A stretch of DNA of 64,000 bases from an uncultured Pelagibacteraceae bacterium (GCA_902544525.1 CACCCN010000003.1:113818-177817), one strand, 5' to 3'. Counted from the first letter of the stretch, positions 29,108 to 38,982 are shown. The notes: generated from the sequence alone by a model not told the origin. Numbers and translations: made by a program.

Positions 29108-29935
29108 TTACTCAGGATAACTTATAGATACGTCTGGTCCTATATAATTATCATCTAAATCAAATTCTTCAAACTCATTAAACAAATTGTCTTGGTTTAT
29201 TGATGGGCTGACTTCAAGATTGTCCGAAACCTGACTATTTCTACTTTGATTATAAAAACTTCTAACGGCCGCATAATAGTCAATAGAATTATTTTGAAGA
29301 TCATCAAAGATTTCAATATTTTCAGATCTAAAGTTTACAACACCTACACCCATTCGATAAGAACGGAATAAATCTCTATTAGTAGAATTACCCACTTGGT
29401 AAGTAGGATCGATTAAGGATGTTGATAAAAGACCTGTGAAATCACGTGGTGTTGATGGGCCTAGAAATGGTAATACTATATATGGACCTGTGGGAACTCC
29501 CCAGACAGCAAGAGTTTGTCCAAAATCTTCATAATCAGCCTCAAGACCAAAATAAGAAGCCGGATCAAAGAAACCAAGAATTCCTATAGTGCTATTAATA
29601 ACAAATCTAGCAGTCGAAACACCTGCCTTACCAAATTCAAACTGTAAAATATTATTTATAGTGGTTACTGGCATACTTAAGTTGTCCAAAGAGTAGGCAA
29701 TTCGGTTTCTTACAAATTCAGGCAAAATACCCCTATATAAAATTGCAACTGGTCTTACAGCAACTTTATCGAAAACAGTATTAAATGAAAATACTGCTCT
29801 ATTTAGAGGTTCTATGGGGTCAGATACTTTTTGCGATACTATAGATTCAGCAACGACTTGGTCTTTAGTTGCCGAGGCGCAGCCAGATACCACGAAAGAT
29901 ACAAGTATTAAGAATAAGACTAATTTAGATTTCAT
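29108..29935 (-). CDS. mlaA: MlaA (VacJ)-family outer membrane lipoprotein
   Basis: A 275-residue lipoprotein from the ATG at 29935 (MKSKLVLF); the longer frame from 29959 adds eight unlikely residues. The lipobox is VVSGC with the acylated Cys at about residue 19. Family motifs are DPIEPLNRAVFSFN, VRNRIAYSLDNLSMP, RFVINSTIGILGFFDPA and WGVPTGPYIVLPFLGPSTPRD. It removes phospholipids from the outer leaflet of the outer membrane and passes them to MlaC, the next gene. Divergent from the EamA transporter. Confidence 0.95.
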   Translation of the reverse strand: MKSKLVLFLILVSFVVSGCASATKDQVVAESIVSQKVSDPIEPLNRAVFSFNTVFDKVAVRPVAILYRGILPEFVRNRIAYSLDNLSMPVTTINNILQFEFGKAGVSTARFVINSTIGILGFFDPASYFGLEADYEDFGQTLAVWGVPTGPYIVLPFLGPSTPRDFTGLLSTSLIDPTYQVGNSTNRDLFRSYRMGVGVVNFRSENIEIFDDLQNNSIDYYAAVRSFYNQSRNSQVSDNLEVSPSINQDNLFNEFEEFDLDDNYIGPDVSISYPE

Positions 29936-30016
29936 TACATATGTGTTATAATTATACAAGTTTAAATTATAAAAATATTTTACACCATAATATTCTAATT
30001 AAAAATTGAGGTTTAT

Positions 30017-30913
30017 TTGCGAACAAAAGATGTCTTTTTAGTGTTGATTATGAACCTTGCTTTTGGTGCCAGTATTATATCTGCAAAAATTGGAGTTATT
30101 GAATTTCCTGCATTTCTATTTACAACTTTAAGGTTTCTAATTGTGGCAATTGTCTTAATTCCTTTTTTAAAAATTCATAAAGGACAGATGATCAATATTC
30201 TCATAATTTCTATTCTCGGGGGAGGGCTTCACTTTGGCTTTTTTTATCTAGCTCTTGATAATTCAAATTATGTTTCGTCAGTAGCAATCGTATTACAACT
30301 TGGAATACCAATTTCAACTATTCTATCGGCAATTTTTTTAAAAGAAATTATCCGTTGGCGCAGAATTCTTGGTATCATACTTTCTTTTGCAGGTGTAATT
30401 ACATTAATGTTTGAACCAACTATATTTAGTGATTTAGATGGGGTTTACTTCGCTTTGTTAGCTGCAACTGCAATTTCGATCTCAATGATCTTCATGAAAA
30501 AATTAGATGGAATTAAAGTTTTTGATTTACAAGCATGGCTGGCTTTAATTAGTGCACTCATGCTTGGTATTGTTTCGTTAACTATTGAAACCAATCATTA
30601 TGAAGTAATAATTAATGCTTCTTATCTTGCCTGGGGTGCAGTTATATTTACATCATTAATAGCGACGGGGATTGGTCATGCTACATTTTATTATTTGATA
30701 ACAAATTATGATGTATCTAAGATAACACCATTAACATTAATCGTTCCAATATTTGCTATTATTAATTCTCTGATTGTGACACATTTCGATTTATTTGATG
30801 GTTTTAATGAAAGTATTAGTATTAAAATTATAATTGGCGCAGCTATGACTCTTTTAGGAGTAGGTATTGTAATGATCAGAGAAAAAAATATTGATGTATC
30901 CCCACGACTATGA
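30017..30913 (+). CDS. EamA-family (drug/metabolite) transporter
   Basis: A 298-residue inner-membrane permease with ten predicted helices in two EamA repeats (first about 5-130, second about 143-290). The TTG start at 30017 is preferred because GAGG lies at 30008-30011, 5 bases upstream, and the next Met falls inside the first helix. Substrate unknown; such proteins export amino acids or other metabolites. The stop overlaps the amidase start (ATGA). Confidence 0.88.
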   Translation: MRTKDVFLVLIMNLAFGASIISAKIGVIEFPAFLFTTLRFLIVAIVLIPFLKIHKGQMINILIISILGGGLHFGFFYLALDNSNYVSSVAIVLQLGIPISTILSAIFLKEIIRWRRILGIILSFAGVITLMFEPTIFSDLDGVYFALLAATAISISMIFMKKLDGIKVFDLQAWLALISALMLGIVSLTIETNHYEVIINASYLAWGAVIFTSLIATGIGHATFYYLITNYDVSKITPLTLIVPIFAIINSLIVTHFDLFDGFNESISIKIIIGAAMTLLGVGIVMIREKNIDVSPRL

Positions 30914-31629
30914 AGATTATTTCTAAACCGTCGCCTAATTTTGAATTAAAAGCAAAACGACGAATAAAATATATTATAATTCATTACACCAATTTGCCAT
31001 CAACTCAAGCTTCTTTAAAACATCTTCTCAATAAAAGAAATAAAGTGAGTGCACACTACTTGTTAGATCAAAAAGGAAAAATTTATTCTCTTGTAAATGA
31101 AAAAGATATTGCTTGGCATGCAGGTATATCCAGTTGGAAAGCAGATAAACTTTTAAATAAGAAATCAATTGGTATTGAATTACAAAATACAGGTACTGCT
31201 GGCAATTATGAAAAATTTCCTAATCAACAAATAAGTCAACTTGAAAAATTAATCTTAGAACTTCAAAATAAATACAATATATCAAATGCTAATATTCTAG
31301 GTCACTCTGATATTGCTCCTGACAGAAAGATAGATCCAGGACCAAAGTTTCCGTGGCAGCGATTATTTAAAAATGGTATTGGCCTGATGCCAAAAACATA
31401 TCCATCAAAAGTTAAAAAAAATACTACTAGTAAAGAAATTAAAAATTTACAAATTTTGTTAAAAAAATTTGGCTATAATTTAAAAGTTAACGGCTTTATG
31501 GATAAACATACATTACTTGTATTATATGCTTTTCAATCTCACTACTGTCCAAATGAACTGTCTGTACCAGGTAATAATCTTAATTTACCAAGATATTTGG
31601 AAGAATTAATTAAGCTACAATCGCAATGA
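30910..31629 (+). CDS. AmpD-like N-acetylmuramoyl-L-alanine amidase with peptidoglycan-binding domain
   Basis: A 239-residue amidase_2 enzyme. Zinc ligands are visible at H25 (IIIHYT), H132 (LGHSDIAP) and D142 (KIDPGPKFPW), and the AWHAG segment is at 68-72. A PG_binding_1 domain (about 170-230, KEIKNLQILLKKFGY and DKHTLLVLYAFQSHY) makes it closer to AmiD-type enzymes than to small cytosolic AmpD. No signal peptide is visible, so an anhydro-muropeptide recycling role in the cytoplasm fits better than wall cleavage. Overlaps the EamA gene by 4 bp. Confidence 0.9.
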   Translation: MKIISKPSPNFELKAKRRIKYIIIHYTNLPSTQASLKHLLNKRNKVSAHYLLDQKGKIYSLVNEKDIAWHAGISSWKADKLLNKKSIGIELQNTGTAGNYEKFPNQQISQLEKLILELQNKYNISNANILGHSDIAPDRKIDPGPKFPWQRLFKNGIGLMPKTYPSKVKKNTTSKEIKNLQILLKKFGYNLKVNGFMDKHTLLVLYAFQSHYCPNELSVPGNNLNLPRYLEELIKLQSQ

Positions 31630-31664
31630 TTGACAGCTAATTAGATTAATATTAAGTTGCGGGT

Positions 31665-32013
31665 GTGCCAGATGATTGGACGACTACTCGTGAAAACGAG
31701 AGGAAAGTCCGGGCTCCTCAAGAATGTGGTGCCGGGTAATTCCCGGCGAAGGTGACTTCAGGGAAAGTGCCACAGAAAATAAACCGCCTGAAAAGGTAAG
31801 GGTGAAAAGGTGAGGTAAGAGCTCACCGCATTTTTGGTAACAAAAATGGCAGGGTAAACCCCACCAGGAGCAAGATCTAATAGAGTTATAATAGTTTATT
31901 CTTGGCTATAACTGGGTTGATCGCATGATTTTGCTGGCAACAGCAAAACTAGATGAATGGTCGTCATTTTTAGCAATAAAAATACAGAACCCGGCTTATA
32001 AATCATCTGGTAC
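31665..32013 (+). ncRNA. rnpB: RNase P RNA (class A)
   Basis: The catalytic RNA of RNase P. The ends are defined by a 13-bp P1 helix between 31665-31677 and 32001-32013 (CCAGATGATT with AATCATCTGG plus flanking pairs). Conserved class A elements appear in order: GAGGAAAGTCCGGGCTCC, ACAGAAAATAAACCGCC, GGGTGAAAAGGTGAGGTAAG, GTAAACCCCACC, TAGATGAATGGTCGTC and ACAGAACCCGGCTTAT. The length of about 349 nt is usual for alphaproteobacteria. It lies between the amidase gene and the dcw cluster. Confidence 0.97.
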
Positions 32014-32208
32014 AATTATCTAATTATTTCATTAACTTATTTTACTCTCTTAAAGTAATTGTTTCATAAGTTACTGTTTTTACTAAAAAAATTATAAATA
32101 ATTATTTACTTTTCCCATAAAATTCCACATAATCCCATACAATCCCAAATTAACCCAAGTGAGGTAGTTTTGTTGATTGTTTTGATAGTTAAATTTTTTA
32201 GGAATGTA
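32014..32208 (+). promoter_or_regulatory. Promoter region of the dcw cluster
   Basis: 195 bp between rnpB and mraZ with no gene. It holds the MraZ-type box array (32114-32157) and must contain the main promoter of the division and cell wall cluster. Several TATAAT-like stretches exist in the AT-rich sequence, for example around 32090-32100, but none can be assigned with confidence. Confidence 0.55.
32114..32157 (-). promoter_or_regulatory. Probable MraZ operator: five boxes with 10-bp period
   Basis: CCCA occurs at 32114, 32134, 32144 and 32154, with a one-base variant TCCA at 32124. The starts are exactly 10 bp apart. Read on the minus strand these are TGGG direct repeats separated by 6 bases, close to the published E. 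coli MraZ site of TGGGN repeats with 5-base spacers. The array ends 52 bases before the mraZ ATG. E. coli has three boxes; here there are four perfect and one degenerate. MraZ represses its own cluster, so this is the expected autoregulatory site. Confidence 0.75.
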
Positions 32209-32658
32209 ATGATATTTTTATCGACCTATACAAATAAAATTGATGCCAAGGGTAGAGTTTCGGTTCCATCAAGTTTTAGAGGCGTTCTTGAAGAAAGTGG
32301 TTTCAAAGGATTGATTTGCTACCCATCACCTATTCTCAACTCCATTGAAGGCTGTGGATTTAATCGTATTAAAAAATTAAGTGATACTATCGATGCGTTG
32401 GGACCTTTTTCTGCTGAGCGTAGTGCATTTTCAACCTCATTATTAGCAGACAGTCATCAATTATCATTTGATACTGAGGGGAGAGTTATACTCCCAAACA
32501 ATCTTATTAAATTTGCAAGTATTACGGAAAAAGTTTCATTTGTTGGAATGGGTGAAACTTTTCAGATGTGGGATCCAGATAAATATAGCGAATTCCAAAA
32601 TAAGACATTTAAGCAATCGCAAGAAAGTCTAGCGAATCTTAAATGGAATAATGAATAA
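32209..32658 (+). CDS. mraZ: Transcriptional regulator MraZ
   Basis: A 149-residue protein with two SpoVT/AbrB-like half domains (about 5-50, STYTNKIDAKGRVSVPSSFR; and about 75-125, LLADSHQLSFDTEGRVILPNNL). It binds TGGG-type repeats upstream of itself and represses the dcw cluster. The ATG at 32209 with AGGA just upstream gives the normal length. The frame is open back to a TTG at 32170, but those 13 residues are hydrophobic and not family-like. It is followed by ftsZ after 25 bp, not by rsmH as usual. Confidence 0.93.
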   Translation: MIFLSTYTNKIDAKGRVSVPSSFRGVLEESGFKGLICYPSPILNSIEGCGFNRIKKLSDTIDALGPFSAERSAFSTSLLADSHQLSFDTEGRVILPNNLIKFASITEKVSFVGMGETFQMWDPDKYSEFQNKTFKQSQESLANLKWNNE

Positions 32659-32665
32659 ATAATTT

Positions 32666-32675
32666 AAAAAGGAGA
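32666..32675 (+). promoter_or_regulatory. Strong ribosome binding site for ftsZ
   Basis: AAAAAGGAGA with an 8-base spacer to the ftsZ ATG at 32684. This is one of the few near-perfect Shine-Dalgarno sequences in the window and suggests high FtsZ synthesis from an internal position of the cluster. Confidence 0.7.
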
Positions 32676-32683
32676 TAAGTACC

Positions 32684-34504
32684 ATGGTTTTAAATTTAAG
32701 TGTTCCAGAATTAAAAGAATTAAAGCCCAAGATAACAGTCATAGGTGTTGGTGGTGCCGGAGGCAATGCTATCAATAATATGATTGATTCAGGATTAGCA
32801 GGTGTTGACTTTGTTGCAGCTAATACAGATGCACAAGCACTATCTAAATCTTGCAGTGATTGTAAAATACAGTTAGGAGTTCAAATCACAAAAGGACTTG
32901 GTGCCGGTTCACATCCAGATATTGGTAAATCTTCTGCCGACGAAACTAAGCATGAAATAATGGAGCATCTTGATGGTACTAATATGCTCTTCATTACAGC
33001 TGGTATGGGTGGCGGAACTGGAACTGGTGCAGCTCCAGTAATTGCCAGAGTTGCCAAAGAATTAGGTATCCTAACAGTTGCGGTAGTAACTAAGCCTTTT
33101 CAGTTTGAAGGTGCAGGAAGAATGCGAATAGCAGAACAAGGTCTTAAAGAATTGGAAGGTCTTGTGGATACAACAATTGTAATTCCAAACCAAAATCTAT
33201 TTAAAGTCGCTGATGAAAAAACTACGTTTAATGACGCTTTTGCAATGGCTGATGAAGTACTACATGCCGGGGTCAGAAGTATTACTGACTTAATGGTAGT
33301 TCCTGGACTTATAAATTTAGATTTTGCTGATGTAAGAACAATTATGAATAACATGGGTAGAGCAATGATGGGAACAGGAGAAGCAGAAGGCGAGAACAGA
33401 GCGGTTGACTGTGCTCAAGCAGCAATTGCAAACCCATTATTAGATGACTACTCTTTAGATGGAGCTAAAGGTCTTTTAATCAATATTACTGGTGGCACTG
33501 ACTTAACTCTATTTGAAGTAGATAAGGTAACTAATGCAATTAGAGCGGAAGTCCATCCTGATGCAGATGTGATCGTTGGCTCTATTTTTGATGAAAGAAT
33601 GGAAGGTAAGGTTAGAGTATCAGTTGTTGCTACGGGTTTAGGACCACAAATAACACCTGGCCGAAGAATTGTTGATCTATCTGTTTCAAATACGGTCAGT
33701 AATCAGGCCAACATTAACAATGGTGCATCCATGCCAAATGTAAGTATGGAGTCTGATGAAGAAGCGCGCATAAAAGCAGAAGCCGAAGAAGCTCGTTTAG
33801 CAGTAGAAGCCGAAGAAGCTCGTTTAGCAGCAGAAGCCGAAGAAGCTCGACTAGCAGCCGAAGCCGAAGAAGCTCGTTTAGAAGCCGAAGCCGAAGCCGA
33901 AGCCGAAGCCGAAGCTGAGGCAGCTAGACTTGCAGCCGAAGCTGAAAAAGTTCGTTTAGCTGCAGAAGCCGAAGAATCCAGACTAGCAGCCGAAGCCGAA
34001 GAAGCTAGACTAGCAGCAGAAGCTGAAGAAGCTCGTAGATTAGCTGAAGCAGAAGCCAATGCAGAAGCTGAAAGAGAACGCTTAGCGGCAGAAGCAGAAG
34101 AGGAAGGTCTATTAGCTGAAGCAGAGTTAATTGATCATGATGAGTCTGAGGATTTAGCGGAACAAGTAGAAATGCCATCTGTTATTGAAGATGAGCATGA
34201 AGAAGAAGTTGTTCAGGCAGAATCTGAAGATGATACTAGTCTTATTGACGAAATTACGCCGCAAGTAGCTAGTGAAGAGGAAATTGCTGGAGAGGATTAT
34301 TCAAGCATAATCGATCTAATATCAGACTCAAAAGATAACAATGAAATTGAGAGTGATGATGGACAGAGCGAATTACCTGATTTATTTTCAACTACAAGTG
34401 AAACTTTGAACAAAGATAAATCTGATAAAACTGAAAATCACTCGGATAATAATGATGATGATTATTTAGAAATTCCAGCATTCTTAAGACGTCAGAGTAA
34501 ATGA
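32684..34504 (+). CDS. ftsZ: Cell division GTPase FtsZ with long charged helical linker
   Basis: Tubulin-like GTPase that forms the division ring. The core is intact: [13 protein letters not shown] (21-33), the signature GGGTGTG (109-115), NLDFADVR (211-218), and [10 protein letters not shown] closing the core near 315. The C-terminal peptide [10 protein letters not shown], which binds FtsA and other partners, ends the 606-residue protein. Between them lies a linker of about 270 residues. Residues 359-481 are a Glu/Ala/Arg repeat (units like EEARLAAEA) predicted to form a long charged helix, followed by an acidic tail to about 590. The gene is second in the dcw cluster, whereas ftsZ normally follows ftsA. 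Its stop overlaps rsmH (ATGA). Confidence 0.97.
   Translation: MVLNLSVPELKELKPKITVIGVGGAGGNAINNMIDSGLAGVDFVAANTDAQALSKSCSDCKIQLGVQITKGLGAGSHPDIGKSSADETKHEIMEHLDGTNMLFITAGMGGGTGTGAAPVIARVAKELGILTVAVVTKPFQFEGAGRMRIAEQGLKELEGLVDTTIVIPNQNLFKVADEKTTFNDAFAMADEVLHAGVRSITDLMVVPGLINLDFADVRTIMNNMGRAMMGTGEAEGENRAVDCAQAAIANPLLDDYSLDGAKGLLINITGGTDLTLFEVDKVTNAIRAEVHPDADVIVGSIFDERMEGKVRVSVVATGLGPQITPGRRIVDLSVSNTVSNQANINNGASMPNVSMESDEEARIKAEAEEARLAVEAEEARLAAEAEEARLAAEAEEARLEAEAEAEAEAEAEAARLAAEAEKVRLAAEAEESRLAAEAEEARLAAEAEEARRLAEAEANAEAERERLAAEAEEEGLLAEAELIDHDESEDLAEQVEMPSVIEDEHEEEVVQAESEDDTSLIDEITPQVASEEEIAGEDYSSIIDLISDSKDNNEIESDDGQSELPDLFSTTSETLNKDKSDKTENHSDNNDDDYLEIPAFLRRQSK
33758..34126 (+). repeat. In-frame GAA/GCC-rich tandem repeat inside ftsZ
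   Basis: About 370 bp of imperfect tandem units of the type GAAGCCGAAGAAGCTCGTTT followed by AGCA, coding for the EEARLAAEA repeats of FtsZ residues 359-481. It includes a pure run of GAAGCC hexamers near 33884-33911. The unit is not a fixed length, so copy number could change by slippage in steps of 6, 9 or 27 bases without breaking the frame. It also creates a long spurious open frame on the minus strand. Confidence 0.9.
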
Positions 34505-35487
34505 ATGGAGATACTTTAGAGCATACTCCAGTTTTACTAAATGAAGTTATTAGAACAATTAATCCGCAGTCAGGAAAATTGTATTTTGATGCAACATTTG
34601 GTTGGGGAGGGTATACCAAAAAACTTTTAGACTCATGCGCTTGTCAAGTAATTGCAATTGACCAAGATCCCAAAGTTAAATCTAGAGCAAAAGAATTTAA
34701 AAGAGAATATGGAACAAGATTTAATTTTATTGAAAGTAAATTTAGTGAAATATGTTCAGTTTTAAAAAAACTTAATACAAAAAAAGTAGATGGTTTTATG
34801 TTTGATATAGGTGTTTCATCTATGCAATTAGATAATCCCCAAAGAGGATTTTCATTTAATAAAGAAGGTCCTTTAGACATGAGGATGGGCAATAGTGAGT
34901 TGACTGCTGAAGAATTTATTAATTCAGTATCAGAAGATGAGTTAGCAGATATAATTTATAACTATGGTGACGAACGTAAATCTAGAAAGATTGCAAAATT
35001 AATAGTTGAGCATAGAAAGATTAATCCAATAAAAACTACACTTCACTTGGCAGACATTGTTTTAAAAGCAAATCCAAAAAAAAATAATCACAAAAAACAT
35101 CCAGCAACTAAAACATTTCAAGCAATAAGAATATACTTAAATGACGAATTTAATGAATTATTTGCCGGTTTAACTAATGCCGAACAAACACTTAGTGAAG
35201 ATGGAAAAATTTGTGTGGTAACATTTCATTCTTTAGAAGATAAAATAGTTAAAAATTATTTTTATAAGTCTTCTGGTAAGGATTACTCAAGTTATAAAAA
35301 TTTACCAGTGGAAACTAATGATAGCGAAGCTTCACTAATACCAGGAAAAAAAGCAATTAAACCATCAAAAGAAGAAATTGAAACCAACATAAGGGCTCGA
35401 TCAGCAAAACTTAGGTATGCCACAAGAACATCTTCTTTGCCAAATAATTTTACGCTTGATGATATTGGTTTTCGGGAGTTTTGTTAA
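34501..35487 (+). CDS. rsmH: 16S rRNA (cytosine-1402-N4)-methyltransferase
   Basis: A 328-residue SAM-dependent enzyme (MraW) that methylates C1402 in the ribosomal P site. [10 protein letters not shown] opens the protein, motif I is [15 protein letters not shown] (about 28-42), and the family segments [33 protein letters not shown] and [16 protein letters not shown] follow. The C-terminal [14 protein letters not shown] is typical. It overlaps ftsZ by 4 bp and is followed at once by ftsL, the usual rsmH-ftsL-ftsI order. Confidence 0.96.
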   Translation: MNGDTLEHTPVLLNEVIRTINPQSGKLYFDATFGWGGYTKKLLDSCACQVIAIDQDPKVKSRAKEFKREYGTRFNFIESKFSEICSVLKKLNTKKVDGFMFDIGVSSMQLDNPQRGFSFNKEGPLDMRMGNSELTAEEFINSVSEDELADIIYNYGDERKSRKIAKLIVEHRKINPIKTTLHLADIVLKANPKKNNHKKHPATKTFQAIRIYLNDEFNELFAGLTNAEQTLSEDGKICVVTFHSLEDKIVKNYFYKSSGKDYSSYKNLPVETNDSEASLIPGKKAIKPSKEEIETNIRARSAKLRYATRTSSLPNNFTLDDIGFREFC

Positions 35488-35826
35488 ATGATAAAAAATA
35501 TATTCAAGCTATTTCTAGTCTCATTTTTTATTTTTGGAATCATAGGAATATCAATTGTTAAAAATATCTCCGTTCAAAAAAAGAATTATATTTCTCAATT
35601 ACAACTTGAGCTACACAAACAACAAGAAGCTTATGATATTTATAGGATTGAGTGGGATCATTTAACTTCTCCAATTAATTTAGGTTCAAAAATTAATGGT
35701 TATACACTTGAAAGTTACAATAAAACATTTGTTATTATTAATGAAGAGTTATTGGTACCAAAGTATAAAAACGAGTTAGATGAGATGATGAATGTAAATA
35801 TTAATAATAAAAATTCTGGCAGATAA
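35488..35826 (+). CDS. ftsL: Cell division protein FtsL
   Basis: A 112-residue bitopic membrane protein. A short cytoplasmic start, one membrane helix (about 7-25, FKLFLVSFFIFGIIGISIV) and a periplasmic coiled-coil (about 30-65, QLQLELHKQQEAYDIYRIEW) ending in SPINLGSKINGY fit FtsL. It forms the FtsQLB subcomplex. Sequence conservation is always low, so the call relies on topology plus position between rsmH and ftsI. Confidence 0.85.
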   Translation: MIKNIFKLFLVSFFIFGIIGISIVKNISVQKKNYISQLQLELHKQQEAYDIYRIEWDHLTSPINLGSKINGYTLESYNKTFVIINEELLVPKYKNELDEMMNVNINNKNSGR

Positions 35827-35836
35827 GTAATCAATA

Positions 35837-37567
35837 ATGAAACGCTACAGCGGTAAAAAAAGAATTGATATAAACCAAAAGAGTTTTGCATTTACGCATA
35901 GATATGATGAAAATAAATTTTATACAGAAAAAAATTTAACGAAAGCTAATATCTTTTTAACAAAGATTAATAATAGGTTAATTTTAGCCTCGTTGTTTTT
36001 TACAGCAATATTTTTAGTCGTTGCTATTAAGATTATTGAGGTAAATCTATTTAATACCAACGAACAGGCTATATTTAATAAAAGTTATACTGATGCAAGA
36101 GGAAACATATTAGATCGAAATAATAACCCGCTTACTGCTAACTTAAGACTTGCTAACATTGGTGCTTATCCTGATAAAATTACTGATAAGAAAAAATTTA
36201 TAAACAATATTGTTTCTATATTTCCTGAAATTAATAGAGGACATCTTGAAAAAAAAGTAAATGGAGCAAATTATTTTTGGATTAAAAGAAATGTTACTAA
36301 TTTCTACCTACAACAAATTTATGATACAGGAGAAACAGGAATAGCAATAACGCCATCATATCTAAGAAAATATCCACATAATGAATTAGTTAGTCATGTT
36401 TTGGGTGATGTCGATATTGAAAATATTGGTATTAAAGGCATTGAAAAATCATTCAACAGTAAAATATCTAGAAATGAGTTTGTGTCTTCAATTGATATTC
36501 AGGTTCAATACGCAGTTAGAGATGAATTGCTAAAAGGGATCAAAAAATTTAAAGCACTTGGAGCGTCTGGAATTTTAATGGATGTTAATACTGGAGAAAT
36601 TATTTCAATGGTATCACTTCCAGATTTTAATCCAAATCATCCTGTAGAAGATTTACAAAATCAAAAATACTTTAACAAAAACACTCTTGGAATATATGAA
36701 TTCGGTTCAGTTATGAAGACATTTACAACAGCGATAGGGCTAGAAGAAGATATTTTTAGTCTTAATAGTTTTTATCCTATTCCAAAAAGAATTAAAGTTG
36801 GTAAGAATACTGTTGAAGATGTTCATGCACCATGTGAAGAAGCAAAATGTTCAGTTAAAGACATCTTCGTGCATTCTTCAAATGTTGGTACAATTCAGAT
36901 GGTGCGAGACATTGGAACAAACTTACAACAAATATATTTGGATAGATTAGGTTTATTAAGCAAGATAGAATTAAACTTACCAGAGCTTGCAAACCCACAA
37001 CAACCAGATCCTTGGAGGAAAGTGAACACCGACTCTATATCATATGGATATGGATTATCTATATCTCCCTTGCATTTAACTATGGCTACTGCCTCAGTAA
37101 TTAATGGAGGATATTTAATAAAGCCAACTTTAGAAAAAAAATTAAAAAGCAATAAAAAAGATTCAGAGCGAATATTTTCAAAAAAAACCAGCGATGAGAT
37201 GAAATATCTTTTTAACCAAGTAGTCTTAGAAGGTTCCGGCAAAGAGGCCTTTAAGAATAGCAGCAACAAATCGATTGTGGGTGGAAAAACGGGAACTGCT
37301 AGAATGATGAAAAATGGGACTTATAATAGAGATCATAAAATGACCTCATTCATCTCGGCTTTTCCAATTCATGATCCTAGGTACATCTTATTGACAGTAA
37401 TTGATAGACCAAGAGGTGTTGAAGAGGACTTTTATTGGACCAATGCTGGTTGGAATGCTGCCAAAGTCGGCAAACTTATTATTGATCGAATAAGTCCTAT
37501 TTTAGCCATAAATAACGAATATGAGTTAAATAATAATAATTTATTGATTAACACATCACTACAATAA
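35837..37567 (+). CDS. ftsI: Septal peptidoglycan transpeptidase FtsI (PBP3)
   Basis: A 576-residue class B penicillin-binding protein. A cytoplasmic tail of about 48 residues precedes one membrane helix (49-68). The dimerisation domain starts at DARGNILDRNNNPLT, and the transpeptidase domain has the catalytic serine in SVMK (about 293-296), SSN in VHSSNVGTIQM and KTGT near residue 487. It crosslinks septal wall together with FtsW. The stop overlaps the murE ATG by one base. Confidence 0.96.
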   Translation: MKRYSGKKRIDINQKSFAFTHRYDENKFYTEKNLTKANIFLTKINNRLILASLFFTAIFLVVAIKIIEVNLFNTNEQAIFNKSYTDARGNILDRNNNPLTANLRLANIGAYPDKITDKKKFINNIVSIFPEINRGHLEKKVNGANYFWIKRNVTNFYLQQIYDTGETGIAITPSYLRKYPHNELVSHVLGDVDIENIGIKGIEKSFNSKISRNEFVSSIDIQVQYAVRDELLKGIKKFKALGASGILMDVNTGEIISMVSLPDFNPNHPVEDLQNQKYFNKNTLGIYEFGSVMKTFTTAIGLEEDIFSLNSFYPIPKRIKVGKNTVEDVHAPCEEAKCSVKDIFVHSSNVGTIQMVRDIGTNLQQIYLDRLGLLSKIELNLPELANPQQPDPWRKVNTDSISYGYGLSISPLHLTMATASVINGGYLIKPTLEKKLKSNKKDSERIFSKKTSDEMKYLFNQVVLEGSGKEAFKNSSNKSIVGGKTGTARMMKNGTYNRDHKMTSFISAFPIHDPRYILLTVIDRPRGVEEDFYWTNAGWNAAKVGKLIIDRISPILAINNEYELNNNNLLINTSLQ

Positions 37568-38979
37568 TGGCACCAAACCTTTTATTAAGGATTCAAGCAA
37601 ACAATATTGCAATTGCTGGAATTGCCTGTGACAGCAGGAAGGTTAAAAAAAATTATTTATTCTTTGCAATAGAGGGCTCTAATACTGATGGCAACAAATT
37701 TATTAAAAAGGCAATAGAGAAGAAACCATCAGCAATAATCACTTCTAAAAAAAATGAAATTAAAACAAATATTCCAATAATCTTAGTTAAGAATGTTAGA
37801 AAAGAATATGCATCAATCATATATAAATTATCTCAAAGTAATATCGAGAAAAAAGTAGCAATAACTGGAACAAATGGAAAAACTTCTGTGGTCTATTACG
37901 TTCAATATTTGCTCAATTCATTAGGAAGTAAATGTGGAATTATTGGAACATTGGGTAATAACTCTAAATATATAAAATCAAACTTAACAACACCTGATCC
38001 ACTACAAATAAGTCAAATTATTCAGAGATTAGGAAAAGAAAAATATAAAACCATTGCAATGGAAGCATCAAGCCATGCTTTAGATCAAGGAAGATTATAT
38101 GGTTTAAATTTTGATATCTTAGCACTTACAAATATTTCACATGATCATTTAGATTATCATAAAACTATAAATAGTTACATAAATGCAAAATTAAAACTTT
38201 TTAAAGAAAATACAAAAAAAAATACAATTAATATTATTTCGAAAGACTTTAAGTATTATTCCCAAATCAGTAGAGAATTAAAGTCTAAAAAAATAAAATT
38301 TTTGACATTTGGTTTAAAAAATTCAGATTTTCAGATTTATGAGAAGTACAAGTCAAGAAGTAATATTACTATGCAACTCAATTATGACTCAAAAAATTAC
38401 TTATTTAAATTTGCCAACATGCCAAAGTTTCAAATTAATAACTTCCTATTAGCAGTAAGTATTGTTTCCAAGCTTGGATATAGATTACAAGATATGAAAT
38501 CATTATCATTAGAAGTACCAAGTGTTCCTGGAAGAATGGAATTAGCAGGTATTAAAAAGAATAAAGCAAAAATTTTTATAGATTTTGCGCACACACCTGA
38601 TGCCCTAGCCAATGTTTTGAAAGAAGCAAGGGAGATGTGTACGGGAAAACTTCACGTGGTTTTTGGCTGTGGCGGTGATAGGGATAAAGAAAAAAGACCA
38701 GTAATGGGAAAAATTGCAACTAAATACGCTGACAAAATAATAATAACTGATGACAATCCTAGAAATGAAGATCCTGATATAATTAGAAAGGAAATTATTG
38801 GTATATCAAAGAATATTCAAGAAATTGGCGACAGGAGAAGTGCTATTAAATATGCGGCAGACAGTTTAAGAAACCATGATATTTTAGTAATAGCTGGCAA
38901 GGGTCACGAAAAATATCAGATTATAAAGAATAAATCCTTACCCTTTGATGATGTTCAAATTTCTAAAAAATATTTGTAA
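37567..38979 (+). CDS. murE: UDP-MurNAc-L-Ala-D-Glu:meso-diaminopimelate ligase
   Basis: A 470-residue Mur ligase. The ATP loop is ITGTNGKTSVVYY (about 99-111), the central domain has TTPDP and ASSHALDQGR, and the C-terminal domain has DFAHTPDALANVL. The specificity motif DNPRNEDP is the form that accepts meso-diaminopimelate, not lysine. Thus the cell makes DAP-type peptidoglycan. It overlaps ftsI by one base and precedes murF by 3 bp. Confidence 0.96.
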   Translation: MAPNLLLRIQANNIAIAGIACDSRKVKKNYLFFAIEGSNTDGNKFIKKAIEKKPSAIITSKKNEIKTNIPIILVKNVRKEYASIIYKLSQSNIEKKVAITGTNGKTSVVYYVQYLLNSLGSKCGIIGTLGNNSKYIKSNLTTPDPLQISQIIQRLGKEKYKTIAMEASSHALDQGRLYGLNFDILALTNISHDHLDYHKTINSYINAKLKLFKENTKKNTINIISKDFKYYSQISRELKSKKIKFLTFGLKNSDFQIYEKYKSRSNITMQLNYDSKNYLFKFANMPKFQINNFLLAVSIVSKLGYRLQDMKSLSLEVPSVPGRMELAGIKKNKAKIFIDFAHTPDALANVLKEAREMCTGKLHVVFGCGGDRDKEKRPVMGKIATKYADKIIITDDNPRNEDPDIIRKEIIGISKNIQEIGDRRSAIKYAADSLRNHDILVIAGKGHEKYQIIKNKSLPFDDVQISKKYL

Positions 38980-38982
38980 TTA

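Noticed and set aside
33703-34059. Long minus-strand open frame rich in Ala and Ser
   Set aside because: It is the antisense of the FtsZ repeat; the repeated GAAGCC-type codons leave no stops on the other strand, and the product is low-complexity.
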